64,000 nucleotides of DNA from Actinorugispora endophytica (lineage in GTDB: Bacteria; Actinomycetota; Actinomycetes; Streptosporangiales; Streptosporangiaceae). The notes under the pieces were generated by a model. It made no database searches, had not been told where the DNA came from, and saw only the letters and a program-made list of their open reading frames with translations. The DNA lies in contig NZ_SNYN01000016.1 of assembly GCF_004363075.1 (NCBI RefSeq), positions 37,232 through 101,231 of the forward strand. The letters run 5' to 3'. Below, piece by piece: positions 47,273 through 56,222 of the stretch. Positions within the stretch are counted from its first letter, which is position 1. Every line of letters starts with the position of its first letter. Both the position numbers and the translations under genes were made by a program.

Positions 47273-47998
47273 TCACGGCAAATCCGCCATGATTTCCTTG
47301 GCCGCCGCCAGAACACGGGCCCCGAGTTCCGCCCGGTCGCGCTCGACGGGCCCCGCGCCCTCCAGGTAGACCACGGAGACCGCGGCCGCTCCCCCCGCCG
47401 TCCGCAGCGGCGCGGCCACCGAGGACAGGCCCGAGACCACCTCGCCGCGGGAGTGGGCCCACCCACGCTCCCGCGCCACCGCGACCTCGGGCCGCTCCCC
47501 GGGGCGCGGCGGCCCGGCGGACAGCAGCGCGATCCCGGGCGCGCCCCGGCCCAGGGGGTGGCGCGTGCCGGGGGCGTAGGCGACGTGCGCCACGGACCGG
47601 CGGGGCTCGACGGTCAGCAGCGTGATCGCCTCCTCCTCGCTGGGCACCACCAGGAAGGCCGTCATCCCGGTGCCGTCGGCGAGCAGGGACAGGACCGGCA
47701 GCGCGGCCGACTGCAACCCGGGGGAGACGCCATGGGCCAGGACCGGCAGGCCCAGGCCCAGCTCGTAGGAGCCGTCAGCGGTTCGGGAGACCAGGCGGTG
47801 GTCCTCCAGCGTGCGCAGGATCCGGTAGACGATCGAGCGGTGCACGTCGAGCGCGCGGGCCAGTTCCGCGATGGTCATGGGCGCCGGAGCCGAGTGGAGC
47901 GCCTCCAGGACCCTGATCCCCCGGTCCAGGGTCTGCGACCGCGCTCCCGAGGGCGCCGGGCGCGGGTCGGGGCGGTCGGGGCCGACGGGTTTCGTCAC
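47273..47998 (-). CDS. IclR-family transcriptional regulator
   Basis: The 241-residue protein has a winged HTH (SQTLDRGIRVLEALHSAP, MTIAELARALDVHRSIVYRI) and an IclR effector domain (TGMTAFLVVPSEEEAITLL, HPLGRGAPGIALLSA, GEVVSGLSSVAAPL). GTG 47998 has AGGAGAAGG upstream. It is divergent from the aromatic-catabolism operon that starts at 48293 and most likely controls it through the palindrome at 48228-48244. Confidence 0.92.
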   Translation of the reverse strand: MTKPVGPDRPDPRPAPSGARSQTLDRGIRVLEALHSAPAPMTIAELARALDVHRSIVYRILRTLEDHRLVSRTADGSYELGLGLPVLAHGVSPGLQSAALPVLSLLADGTGMTAFLVVPSEEEAITLLTVEPRRSVAHVAYAPGTRHPLGRGAPGIALLSAGPPRPGERPEVAVARERGWAHSRGEVVSGLSSVAAPLRTAGGAAAVSVVYLEGAGPVERDRAELGARVLAAAKEIMADLP

Positions 47999-48227
47999 GC
48001 GCCTTCTCCTCAGCGTTCTCGGCCGCGGGTCCGCGGCGGCGCGGTCCGGCCGGGGCGGGCCCGGCCGGGGAGCGCCGCGGCCAATAATCGCACAGCGCGC
48101 TCGCACGCCTTCCGTGGAAGGGGGCCGGGCGGCCCCGTCCCTCCGACCGCCCGCCGGGACGAGGTGGTGGCCGCCGCGATCGGGGGTAGGCGGGGAGGGA
48201 CGACCCTTGCCTGCGGCTGTGTCCCGT

Positions 48228-48244
48228 GTCACATTTACTGTGAC
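48228..48244. promoter_or_regulatory. palindromic operator candidate for the IclR regulator
   Basis: GTCACA and TGTGAC form a perfect inverted repeat with a 5-base TTTAC spacer, 49 bases before the ATG at 48293. The adjacent segment to 48290 is AT-rich and holds a second small palindrome (TCGATAATCGA), as expected for a promoter. Nothing else is seen in 47999-48292. Confidence 0.55.
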
Positions 48245-48292
48245 TCTGAAAGAGAACAGCAAGTTCGATAATCGATCAAAAGGTGTGCGTGC

Positions 48293-49252
48293 ATGAGCAA
48301 ACCGTTCGCAAGCTCGGCGGACCTCGACGAGAAGAGGCAGACACTGGAGGTGCTCGCGGACGGGGTGTACGCCCTGACCGCCGAGGGCGACCCCAACGTC
48401 GGGGCCGTCGAGGGCGAGGACTTCCTGGTCTGCTTCGAGGCGCTGGCCACCCCCGCGGCGGCCAGGGAGTGGCTCATCCAGCTGCGCGAGCACACCCACA
48501 AGCCGATCCGCTACCTGGTGCTGTCGCACTACCACGCGGTCCGCGTCCTGGGCGCCAGCGCCTTCGGCGCCGACGTCGTCGTCGCCCACGACAACACCCG
48601 GGCCCTGATCGCCGAGCGGGGGGAGCAGGACCGGGCCAGCGAGTACGGCCGGATGCCCCGCCTGTTCAAGGACCCCTCTTCCATCCCGGGGCTGACCTGG
48701 CCCGATGCCACCTTCTCCGAGAGCCTTACCATCCACCTGGGCGGTGACCGCGGCGACCTGGTCCTGCGCTACTGCGGCCGGGGCCACACCGAGGGCGACA
48801 TCGTGGCCTGGCTGCCCCGGCACCGGATCCTCTTCGCCGGGGACCTGGTCGAGGCCCAGGCGGCCCTGTACACCGGTGACGCGTTCCACCACGACTGGGC
48901 GACCGGCACCCTCGACCGGGTCGCCGCCTTCGAGGCGGAGGCCATGGTCGGAGGGCGCGGGGCCGTGGTCAGGGGGCGTGCCGCCGTGGACGCCGCCATC
49001 GCCCAGACCCGCGGCTTCCTGAACACCATGCGCGAACAGGTCGGCGCCGTGCACGCGCGCGGCGGAACCCTCAAGGAGGCGTTCGGCGCCGCGCACACCG
49101 CGCTCGCCCCCGCGTTCGGCGGCTGGCCGATCTTCGAGCACTGCCTCCCGTTCGACGTCGCCCGGCTGTGGGAGGAGTACGAGGGCACGGAGCGTCCCAC
49201 CATCTGGACCGCCGAACGCGACCGCGAGGTCTGGGACCGGCTCCAGGGCTGA
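48293..49252 (+). CDS. MBL-fold metallo-hydrolase with degenerate metal motif
   Basis: The 319-residue protein has the metallo-beta-lactamase fold elements: IRYLVLSHYHAVRVLGAS, then RYCGRGHTEGDIVAWLPRHR, then ILFAGDLVEA. The canonical HxHxDH reads HYHAVR, so two ligands of the second zinc are missing. The later His (GRGHTEG) and Asp (AGD) are present. It is the first gene of the operon with a FAD monooxygenase, an unknown protein and fumarylacetoacetase. Its substrate is not known to me; in similar clusters it is annotated only as an MBL hydrolase. Confidence 0.85.
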   Translation: MSKPFASSADLDEKRQTLEVLADGVYALTAEGDPNVGAVEGEDFLVCFEALATPAAAREWLIQLREHTHKPIRYLVLSHYHAVRVLGASAFGADVVVAHDNTRALIAERGEQDRASEYGRMPRLFKDPSSIPGLTWPDATFSESLTIHLGGDRGDLVLRYCGRGHTEGDIVAWLPRHRILFAGDLVEAQAALYTGDAFHHDWATGTLDRVAAFEAEAMVGGRGAVVRGRAAVDAAIAQTRGFLNTMREQVGAVHARGGTLKEAFGAAHTALAPAFGGWPIFEHCLPFDVARLWEEYEGTERPTIWTAERDREVWDRLQG

Positions 49253-49346
49253 CCGGGGGGCCGCCACGGGCCCTCCCCGAACCGAATCGAGGCCGCCGCC
49301 GCGAGGTACCGGGGACCCGCGGCCGCGGTGGAACGGGAGCGAGACC

Positions 49347-51077
49347 ATGACGTCCACCATCCCGTCGCCCGCCCCGCCGGGCGACGACTCCGCGCAGGGA
49401 CCGCCCGTGCTCATCAGCGGGGCCGGCCCGGTCGGGCTGTGCGCGGCGCTCACCCTCGCCCGCTTCGGGGTGCCCACCGTCCTGTTCGAGTCGCGCCCCG
49501 AACCCGACGACGACCACCTCCGCTACAGCGGTTCCAGGGCGATCTGCTTCCAGCGCGACGTCCTGGACGTCTTCGACCGGCTCGGTGTCGCCGCCCCGCT
49601 GCTGGCCGAGGGCACCACCTGGACCACCGCGCGCACCTACTACCGAGGGCACGAGGTGCGCACCGTCGTCTTCCCCGCCGCGCCCGAGGCGGGGGAGTAC
49701 GCGCCGCTGCCGCCGTGGATCAACGTCTCCCAGGCGAGGGTGGAGCAGGAGCTGCTGCGCGCGGCCGACGCGAACCCGCTCGTCACCGTCCGGTACCGCA
49801 GCCGCGTCACCGCGCTGACCCAGGACGGCGGCGGGGTGATCGCGCGGACCGCGGGCTGGGGCGGAACCGAACTCATCAGAGGATCGCACCTGGTCGGCGC
49901 GGACGGCGCGTCCAGCGCGGTGCGCAAGCTGATGGGCGTGGGCTTCCCCGGAGGCTCTTTCGACGACCGGTTCCTCATCTGCGACATCCGCGCGGACCTG
50001 CCGTTCCCCAACGAGCGCCGGTTCTACTTCGACCCCGAGTGGAACCCGGGGCGCCAGGTGCTGGTGCACCAGTGCCCCGACTCCACCTGGCGCATCGACT
50101 GGCAGGTGCCCGACGACTACGACCTGGAGGCCGAGCGCGCCGGCGGCGCGCTGGACGAGCGCGTCCGCAGGATCACCGGAGACCGCCCGTACGACATCGT
50201 GTGGTCCTCGGTGTACCGGTTCCACGAGCGCTGCGCGGAGCGGTTCCGCGTCGGTCGGGTCCTGCTCGCCGGAGACGCCGCCCATCTGTACGCGCCGTTC
50301 GGCGCGCGCGGTCTCAACTCCGGTGTCCAGGACGCCGAGAACCTCGGTTGGAAGATCGCCGCGGCCCGCGCGCTGCCCGCCGGGGCCGCCGACGCGCTCC
50401 TGGAGAGCTACCACCAGGAGCGGTGGGCCGCCGCGCAGGAGAACCTGCGGGTCACCGGGGACACCATGCGGTTCCTGGTCCCCCCTGACGAGCACTACGC
50501 CCGGCTGCGGCGGGAGACGCTGGAACTGGCCGTCACCGACGCCGGGGCGCGCGACCGCATCGACTCGGGCAGGCTCGCCGAGCCGTTCTGGTACACCGGG
50601 TCGCCGCTGACCACCCCGCCCGAGGTCCCCGAACCGCTGCCGGCCGACGCCAGGGGCGGCCACCCGCCGGTGCCCGGGGTCATCTGCCCGGACGGGCCGT
50701 GCCGCGCCCCCGACGGGACCGGGACGACCCGGCTGCGCGGACGGCTCGAACCCGCGGTCACCGTCCTGGTCGCCCACGCGCGGCAGGCGGACGCCCTGGC
50801 CGGGGCCGTCCGGGACACGCCGATCCCGGTGCGGGTGCTGGTACTGGACGAGGTGGACCCCGGGGGCGCCCTCGCCGCCGCGCTGCGCTGCGACGGCGGT
50901 ACCGCCCACGTCGTCCGCCCCGACGCCCACCTGTGCGCGGTGCTGCCCGTGGAGGACGCCGAGGCGGTGCGCGCCGCGCTGCGCCGCCTGTTCGCACGGG
51001 CCGGACCCGCCGCGGGCGGAGGGGAGGAGCGGCACGAGGAGAGGCGGCTCCTGCCGCCGCTCGCCAACGAGCGCTGA
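49347..51077 (+). CDS. FAD-dependent aromatic monooxygenase (PheA/TfdB family)
   Basis: The 576-residue protein has the GxGxxG motif (ISGAGPVGLCAALTLARFG), the DG motif (LVGADGASSAVRKLM), the GD motif (VLLAGDAAHLYAPFGARG) and a C-terminal thioredoxin-like domain ending VVRPDAHLCAVLP, as in phenol 2-monooxygenase and TfdB. It hydroxylates a phenolic ring with NAD(P)H and O2. Linked to fumarylacetoacetase, a plausible product is homogentisate or a related ring-fission substrate, but this is inferred. Confidence 0.92.
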   Translation: MTSTIPSPAPPGDDSAQGPPVLISGAGPVGLCAALTLARFGVPTVLFESRPEPDDDHLRYSGSRAICFQRDVLDVFDRLGVAAPLLAEGTTWTTARTYYRGHEVRTVVFPAAPEAGEYAPLPPWINVSQARVEQELLRAADANPLVTVRYRSRVTALTQDGGGVIARTAGWGGTELIRGSHLVGADGASSAVRKLMGVGFPGGSFDDRFLICDIRADLPFPNERRFYFDPEWNPGRQVLVHQCPDSTWRIDWQVPDDYDLEAERAGGALDERVRRITGDRPYDIVWSSVYRFHERCAERFRVGRVLLAGDAAHLYAPFGARGLNSGVQDAENLGWKIAAARALPAGAADALLESYHQERWAAAQENLRVTGDTMRFLVPPDEHYARLRRETLELAVTDAGARDRIDSGRLAEPFWYTGSPLTTPPEVPEPLPADARGGHPPVPGVICPDGPCRAPDGTGTTRLRGRLEPAVTVLVAHARQADALAGAVRDTPIPVRVLVLDEVDPGGALAAALRCDGGTAHVVRPDAHLCAVLPVEDAEAVRAALRRLFARAGPAAGGGEERHEERRLLPPLANER

Positions 51078-51235
51078 GGGCGGGAGCCGATGTCGCCCCC
51101 GCCCGGTGAGACCACCACAATGTGGAACCAGACGGATTCATGGACCGCGCGGTCGGCAGCCGCGCAGCGCGCGGTCCGAGGCCCGGCGCGGTCGGGACCG
51201 CTCCGGGAACCGAGCAGACAACGGAGACGGCCGCG

Positions 51236-52165
51236 ATGACCGAGACCTTCCGCCCGCCCGCCCCGGGGGCCGCCGCGATCCTGCTGCGCGGCCTGGTCGA
51301 CGACGCCGGGCTGTTCCCGCCGACCGCGCTGCCGATGGGCCGGGCGCTGGCGCGGCACCGGGCGGACCGGACGACGGCCCACCCCATGCTCGCCGGCCGC
51401 TTCCTGTGCCCGGTGAGCCGCTGGGCGGAGCTGTGCGACAGCCTCGGGGAGGCCGACCGGATCGACGTCGGTCTGATCCTGGACACCGAGCAGGGGCTGG
51501 TCGACGGCAGCCGGGTGGAGGACCCCCGGGTGCGCGTCACGCACTACGAGACCAGGGCCCCCGGCATCGATGTCGGGAAGGCCGCGCGATACCTCAGGAC
51601 GGCGGCCGGTCCGGCGCCCCGGCAGAGGAGGGGCTTCTTCTCCCGGCGCGCCGAGCGGCCGGACCGGACCCCCGCCGCCGGGCCGCCGGTCTACTTCGAG
51701 TTCGACCGGGGCGGAGAGGGGCGCGCCAACATCGCGGGGCTCGCGGGCGCGCCGGGGCTGGGCGCGAAGGTCCGCTGCGGCGGGGCCGACGCGGAGCTGT
51801 TCCCCGGTCCGGAGGAGCTGTCCGAGTTCATCGCGGCCTGCGCGGAGCACGGGGTGCCCTTCAAGGCCACCGCCGGACTGCACCACGCCGTCCGGCACAC
51901 CGATCCGACCACCGGGTTCACCCACTTCGGCTACCTCAACCTGCTGCTGGCCACGGCCATGGCGGTGACCGGGGACGGGCCCAACCGGGTGCGCAGGGCG
52001 CTTGTTGTCACCGACCCGGACGAACTCGTCGACCGTGTCGGCGGCCTCGACGAGGCCACCGCGGCCAGGACCCGGGAGCTGTTCGTCGGCTACGGCTCGT
52101 GCAGTACCCGGGACCCGGTGGCCGACGCCGAGGGGCTCGGCCTGCTGGAGGGGGTCCTCCCCTGA
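51236..52165 (+). CDS. conserved protein of the aromatic-catabolism operon, function unknown
   Basis: The 309-residue protein starts at ATG 51236 (GGAGA upstream); a frame from 51122 has no support. It contains LLRGLVDDAGLFPPTALPM, GRFLCPVSRWAELCDSL, VYFEFDRGGEGRANIAGLAG, FKATAGLHHAVRHTDPTTGF and HFGYLNLLLATAMAV. The alternation of strands and helices and KATAGLHH near the C-terminal third suggest a TIM-barrel-like enzyme. It lies between the monooxygenase and fumarylacetoacetase with 48 bases to the latter, so it likely acts in the same pathway. I know it as an unnamed conserved actinobacterial gene. Confidence 0.75.
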   Translation: MTETFRPPAPGAAAILLRGLVDDAGLFPPTALPMGRALARHRADRTTAHPMLAGRFLCPVSRWAELCDSLGEADRIDVGLILDTEQGLVDGSRVEDPRVRVTHYETRAPGIDVGKAARYLRTAAGPAPRQRRGFFSRRAERPDRTPAAGPPVYFEFDRGGEGRANIAGLAGAPGLGAKVRCGGADAELFPGPEELSEFIAACAEHGVPFKATAGLHHAVRHTDPTTGFTHFGYLNLLLATAMAVTGDGPNRVRRALVVTDPDELVDRVGGLDEATAARTRELFVGYGSCSTRDPVADAEGLGLLEGVLP

Positions 52166-52213
52166 GGCGGCCCCGCCGACCTCCTTTCCCGCAGTCACTC
52201 ACAAAGGAGCACC

Positions 52214-53401
52214 GTGACCACCAGCTGGGTTCCCGGAGCGGACGCCTCCGGATTCGGAGCGGACAACCTGCCGTACGGAGTGTTCTCCCGGAGAGGGGCG
52301 GATCCCCGGGTCGGCGTGCGGATCGGCGGCCACGTCCTCGACCTCGCCGGGCTCCTGGGCGACCGCGAGTTCTTCGCCGCCTCCCTCAACCCGTTCATGG
52401 CGCGCGGGTCCACGACCTGGCGGGCCACCCGAGCCAAGGTCTCGGGCATGCTCGTGGGGGAGGGCAGCAGGGCCGAGGCCGAGCCGCACCTGGTCCCGCT
52501 GGACGAGGTCGTGCTGCTGCCGCCGTTCGAGGTCGCCGACTACGTCGACTTCTACTGCTCGCTGGAGCACGCCTCCAACGTCGGCAGGATGTTCCGGCCC
52601 GACGAGGAGCCGCTCAAACCCAACTGGCGGCACCTGCCGGTGGGCTACCACGGCCGCGCGGGCTCGGTCGTCCCGTCGGGCACCGACATCGTGCGCCCGG
52701 CCGGTCAGCGCGGGACCGTCGACGGCCCGGTGTTCGGACCCAGCACCCGGCTCGACATCGAGGCCGAGATCGGCTTCGTGGTGGGGACCCGGACGTCGCC
52801 GGGCCGCACGGTGCCCGTCGCGGACTTCGCCGAGCACGTGTTCGGCGTCGTCCTGGTCAACGACTGGAGCGCCCGGGACATCCAGGCGTGGGAGTACGCC
52901 CCCCTGGGGCCGTTCCTGGGCAAGTCCTTCGCCACCTCCGTCTCGCAGTGGGTGGTCCCGCTCGACGCGCTCGGCGCGGCCAGGTTCGCCGGGCGGGAGC
53001 AGGAGCCCGAGCCGTTCGCGTACCTGCGCCGGGTGGCGGACTGGGGCCTGGACATCGCCCTGGAGGTCAGGCTCAACGGGGAGGTGGTGTCCCGACCGCC
53101 GTTCGCCGCGATGTACTGGACCGGAGACCAGATGCTCGCCCACCTCACCAGCAACGGGGCGCCACTGCGCACCGGCGACCTGTACGCGTCCGGGACGGTC
53201 TCGGGCGGGCGCCCCGACCAGCGGGGGTCGCTCCTGGAGCTGACCTGGGGCGGGACCGAACCGCTGCGGCTCGGTGACGGCTCGGCGCGGACCTTCCTGC
53301 AGGACGGCGACACGGTCTCCGTCACCGCCACCGCGCCGGGGATGGCGGGCGGGACCATCGACCTGGGCGAGGTCGTGGGGACGGTCCTCCCGGCCGTGTG
53401 A
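52214..53401 (+). CDS. fahA: fumarylacetoacetase
   Basis: The 395-residue protein has the N-terminal FAA domain (LPYGVFSRRGADPRVGVRIG) and the hydrolase core: YVDFYCSLEHASNVGRMFRP, HLPVGYHGRAGSVVPSG, DIEAEIGFVVG, VVLVNDWSARDIQAWEY, GKSFATSVSQWVV. These residues include the metal ligands and the catalytic His. It splits fumarylacetoacetate into fumarate and acetoacetate, the last step of tyrosine/homogentisate breakdown. GTG 52214 follows AAGGAG. It is the last gene of the operon; homogentisate dioxygenase and maleylacetoacetate isomerase genes are not in the window. Confidence 0.96.
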   Translation: MTTSWVPGADASGFGADNLPYGVFSRRGADPRVGVRIGGHVLDLAGLLGDREFFAASLNPFMARGSTTWRATRAKVSGMLVGEGSRAEAEPHLVPLDEVVLLPPFEVADYVDFYCSLEHASNVGRMFRPDEEPLKPNWRHLPVGYHGRAGSVVPSGTDIVRPAGQRGTVDGPVFGPSTRLDIEAEIGFVVGTRTSPGRTVPVADFAEHVFGVVLVNDWSARDIQAWEYAPLGPFLGKSFATSVSQWVVPLDALGAARFAGREQEPEPFAYLRRVADWGLDIALEVRLNGEVVSRPPFAAMYWTGDQMLAHLTSNGAPLRTGDLYASGTVSGGRPDQRGSLLELTWGGTEPLRLGDGSARTFLQDGDTVSVTATAPGMAGGTIDLGEVVGTVLPAV

Positions 53402-53443
53402 CCGGGAGGAGTCGCGCCACCGGACCCTCGGAGAGCCGGGTAG

Positions 53444-53553
53444 GGGCACCGCCCCGGTCCGGAGCACCGCGGACCCGTCCGTGGAGCAGGCCCGGGGCCT
53501 GCTCAGCGCGTGGGCGGACGGAGTCGTGCGGGCGCGGGACCGGGGCGGTGCCC
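53444..53553. terminator. nested foldback between convergent genes
   Basis: Arms 53444-53460 and 53537-53553 are perfectly complementary over 17 bases. Inside, CCGTCCG pairs with CGGACGG, and GAGCAGGCCC with GGGCCTGCTC. The whole 110 bases can fold into one long branched hairpin. It lies between the stops at 53401 (plus) and 53575 (minus), so it probably works as a two-way terminator. Confidence 0.75.
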
Positions 53554-53574
53554 GCGGTGGTGCGTCTCACCCGG

Positions 53575-54828
53575 TCACTGCCAGGAGAGGAGGTCCCACA
53601 GGTCCTGCTCCTGCGAGAACGAAGAGACCTCCTGGCTCTTCTTGGCCGGACGCGGAGAGGTGGACATCTCCTTGAACACCTCTTCGACCTGGGACTCCTC
53701 CAGGCCGAGCCGGTCGGCGCACTTGGAGATCGCCTCCCGGCGGATCGGCTCCTGGACCTCGTTCCACAGGCCGGAGTTCCACGTCACGCTGGATCCGGGG
53801 GAGAACTCGATGTTCTGGTCCCAGATGGCGCCCGGCATCGCGCCGATCTCCTCGGTGAGGCAGCGCTTGACGGCGGCGGTCTCCTTGTCGCTCAGCTCGC
53901 CGTCGGCGCCCTCCTCCTGTCCGGGAGCCGGGGCGGGCAGGGTCTCGGGGGCGTCGGTCCCCGCCTCCCCGGTCCCGGTCCCGGACTCCCCGGTCTCGGG
54001 GCCGGACTCGGCTCCGGCCTCTCCCGGGGCGGCCACGACCGGCTCGTGCGGCTGGGCCTCGCCGGCCTCGCCCGCCCCGGCGGGCTCCGCGGGGGCCGCC
54101 GGCTCGGGCTGCCCGCCGGGGCGCGGGATCTCCCCGACCCCGGCCGGTTCGGCGGCCTCCGCGGGTTCGGGCTGGCCGGCGCGGTCGGCCGCGGTCCGTA
54201 CGGCGCCCGCCGTCTCCTCGCCCTGGGCGACCCCCCGGACGTTGGGCACGTCGACGGAGGGCAGGTTGACATCGGGCACGTCCGGGACCGACGCCTCCCG
54301 CGGCGAGATGCCCTCGGCCATCGCCATCAGTTCCTGGGTCTCCCACGTGTCCGGACGGAGGAAGACGGCGACGGCGACCCCGTCGCGCTCCATCCAGAAC
54401 ACGTCGCCGGTGGCCTCGGAGAGATAGGCCTCCTTGCCGTTGACGTCGACCGACCGCAGGTCCCCGTCGTCCAGGTGGGAGTAGTGCGAGCTGCGCACCT
54501 CGTCCAGGCTGCCGAGCCTGCTGGTGCGGTACACGCTCACCTTGCCGTGGACCGTCTCCGGTCCCTGCACCCACGCCAGGTGCGCGGTCCGGCTGCCGGT
54601 CCGGTCGGTGAAGGTCTCCGAGTTCATGCTGTGGCGCTCCAGGCCGGGTGCCAGGTAGCCCACCTCGAACCCGTCGATCAGATAGGTCGACGCCTTCTGC
54701 TGGACGGTCGGCCAGGTCAGGGGAAGCCGGTCGTCGGCCGCCACCGGGCCGGCGGCGGCGCCGAACGCCGCCAGAGACACGGTGGCCGCTCCTGCCAGCG
54801 CCATCCACCGAGTATGGGGCTTGCGCAT
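53575..54828 (-). CDS. secreted protein with Pro/Ala/Glu-rich linker, unknown
   Basis: The 417-residue protein has a signal peptide ending near AGPVAADD. Residues about 35-170 form a domain (STYLIDGFEVGYLAPGLERH, HLAWVQGPETVHGKVSVYRT, VFWMERDGVAVAVFLRPDTW), then a low-complexity linker (190-310) of Pro/Ala/Gly/Glu, then a C-terminal domain with two cysteines (KRCLTEEIGAMPGAIWDQNI, ISKCADRLGLEESQVEEVF). GAGAGG precedes the ATG. It shares a 263-base divergent promoter region with the phosphodiesterase gene. No family recognised. Confidence 0.78.
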   Translation of the reverse strand: MRKPHTRWMALAGAATVSLAAFGAAAGPVAADDRLPLTWPTVQQKASTYLIDGFEVGYLAPGLERHSMNSETFTDRTGSRTAHLAWVQGPETVHGKVSVYRTSRLGSLDEVRSSHYSHLDDGDLRSVDVNGKEAYLSEATGDVFWMERDGVAVAVFLRPDTWETQELMAMAEGISPREASVPDVPDVNLPSVDVPNVRGVAQGEETAGAVRTAADRAGQPEPAEAAEPAGVGEIPRPGGQPEPAAPAEPAGAGEAGEAQPHEPVVAAPGEAGAESGPETGESGTGTGEAGTDAPETLPAPAPGQEEGADGELSDKETAAVKRCLTEEIGAMPGAIWDQNIEFSPGSSVTWNSGLWNEVQEPIRREAISKCADRLGLEESQVEEVFKEMSTSPRPAKKSQEVSSFSQEQDLWDLLSWQ

Positions 54829-55091
54829 CGTGAACCTCTCGATTGATTACATTGAGTTCTTGTGACAGCACTTACAGTGAGATTGATTGCTGTCTGTGTC
54901 TAAACTCCCACAGTGTGTAGTCAATTTCGGGTAGGCGGGACTCGTGTCGCCGGAAGGCGGCGTCTCGACTCGGTCGACTGGCCGAGCTCTTCCCAACCGG
55001 GATGCCCGCCGCTCTCCCGTTGGACGCGCAATGGAAACCCAAGGCGATCAGTCTGGAGCGGAAAGTGACCGGTTTTCGACAAGGGAGCACG

Positions 55092-55970
55092 ATGCTGACT
55101 CGTCTGGGACTCGCTGCGACCGTACTCGCCGCCGCAATGGTCGCCACGACCGGGGCCGTCTCGGCCGCCCCGTCCCGTCCCCGGATCCCGGAGGTGACAG
55201 CGGTGGCCCACCGGGGAGCGTCGGCCTACGCCCCCGAGAACACCCTCGCCGCGATCGACGAGGCGCGCGCCCGCGGGGCCCGGGTCGTCGAGCTCGACGT
55301 CCAGCGCACCAGGGACGGAGTGCCCGTCCTCATCCACGACACCACGCTGACCCGCACCACCGACGTCGAAGAGGTCTTCCCGGGGCGCGCGTCCTACCGT
55401 GTCGCCGACTTCACCTTCGCCGAGATCCGCCGTCTCGACGCCGGGTCCTGGTTCGACCCCGCCTATGAGGGCGAGCGGGTCCCGACCCTGCGGGAAGGGC
55501 TCGACCGGCTGCGTCGCCAGCGGTTGAACCTGCTGCTCGAACTGAAGGAGCCCGCACGCTACCCGGGGCTGACCGAGGAGGTGGCCGAGACGCTGGACGA
55601 GCAGCGGTGGTGGACGGGCCGGCGCGGACAGGGCAACGGGCACCGCCTGGTGATCCAGAGCTTCGACCACGAGGCGGTGCGCGTCTCCCACGACCTGCTG
55701 CCGCACATCCCGCACGGCGTGCTCGGAAAGGTCCCGGTCGGCCGGATCCCCGCCTACGCCGAGTGGGCGGACCAGATCAACCCGAACCACACCACGGTCG
55801 ACGCCGCCTATGTCGACGCCGTGCACGCCGAGGGGCTGGAGATCTACGTCTACACGGTCAACGACGCGGACACCATGCGCGCGACCATCGCCAAGGGCGT
55901 CGACGGGATCATCTCCGACCGTCCCGACCTGCTGCTCAAGGTGATCGAGGAGGAGACCGGAGCCCGGTAG
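55092..55970 (+). CDS. secreted glycerophosphodiester phosphodiesterase
   Basis: The 292-residue protein has a signal peptide ending AVSA and a complete GDPD domain: VAHRGASAYAPENTLAAIDE, VVELDVQRTRDGVPVLIHD, LRRLDAGSWF-type segment, VPTLREGLDRL, LLLELKEP, VYTVNDADTMR, GIISDRPDLL. The catalytic His of HRGA, the Glu-x-Asp and the His of HD are present. It releases glycerol phosphate from deacylated lipids or teichoic acid outside the cell. ATG 55092 follows AGGGAGC. Confidence 0.94.
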   Translation: MLTRLGLAATVLAAAMVATTGAVSAAPSRPRIPEVTAVAHRGASAYAPENTLAAIDEARARGARVVELDVQRTRDGVPVLIHDTTLTRTTDVEEVFPGRASYRVADFTFAEIRRLDAGSWFDPAYEGERVPTLREGLDRLRRQRLNLLLELKEPARYPGLTEEVAETLDEQRWWTGRRGQGNGHRLVIQSFDHEAVRVSHDLLPHIPHGVLGKVPVGRIPAYAEWADQINPNHTTVDAAYVDAVHAEGLEIYVYTVNDADTMRATIAKGVDGIISDRPDLLLKVIEEETGAR

Positions 55971-56058
55971 GGCCCCCGCCGTCGCCGCCCGTCGTGACAG
56001 GCCCCGGGCGGAGGGCCGGGGCCGCTCGCACGATGACCGTTGCGGGAGGCTTTCGTTG

Positions 56059-56117
56059 ATGGTCTTGGGCCTTCTGCCCGTTTCGGGGCCTTGAAGGGCG
56101 GAAAGCCCGTGATCATT
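56059..56117. repeat. intergenic hairpin element, copy 7 (degenerate)
   Basis: Arms around 56059-56079 and 56096-56117 pair at about 16 of 21 positions; outer core ATGGTCTTGGGCCTTCTGCCC. It lies in the convergent gap between the stops at 55970 and 56223. Confidence 0.55.
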
Positions 56118-56222
56118 CCGAGCGGGGGCGGGACCGGCCCCCGAACCGCCGGGTCAGGGACACCCGGCGGTTACGCGCGGCCCTCCCGCCTCCCGCGTTC
56201 CTAACCTCTCAGGTCAGTACAC

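Noticed and set aside
49071..51035. 654-codon minus-strand frame opposite the FAD monooxygenase
   Set aside because: GC-driven shadow; the plus strand carries all FAD-binding motifs and a ribosome site.
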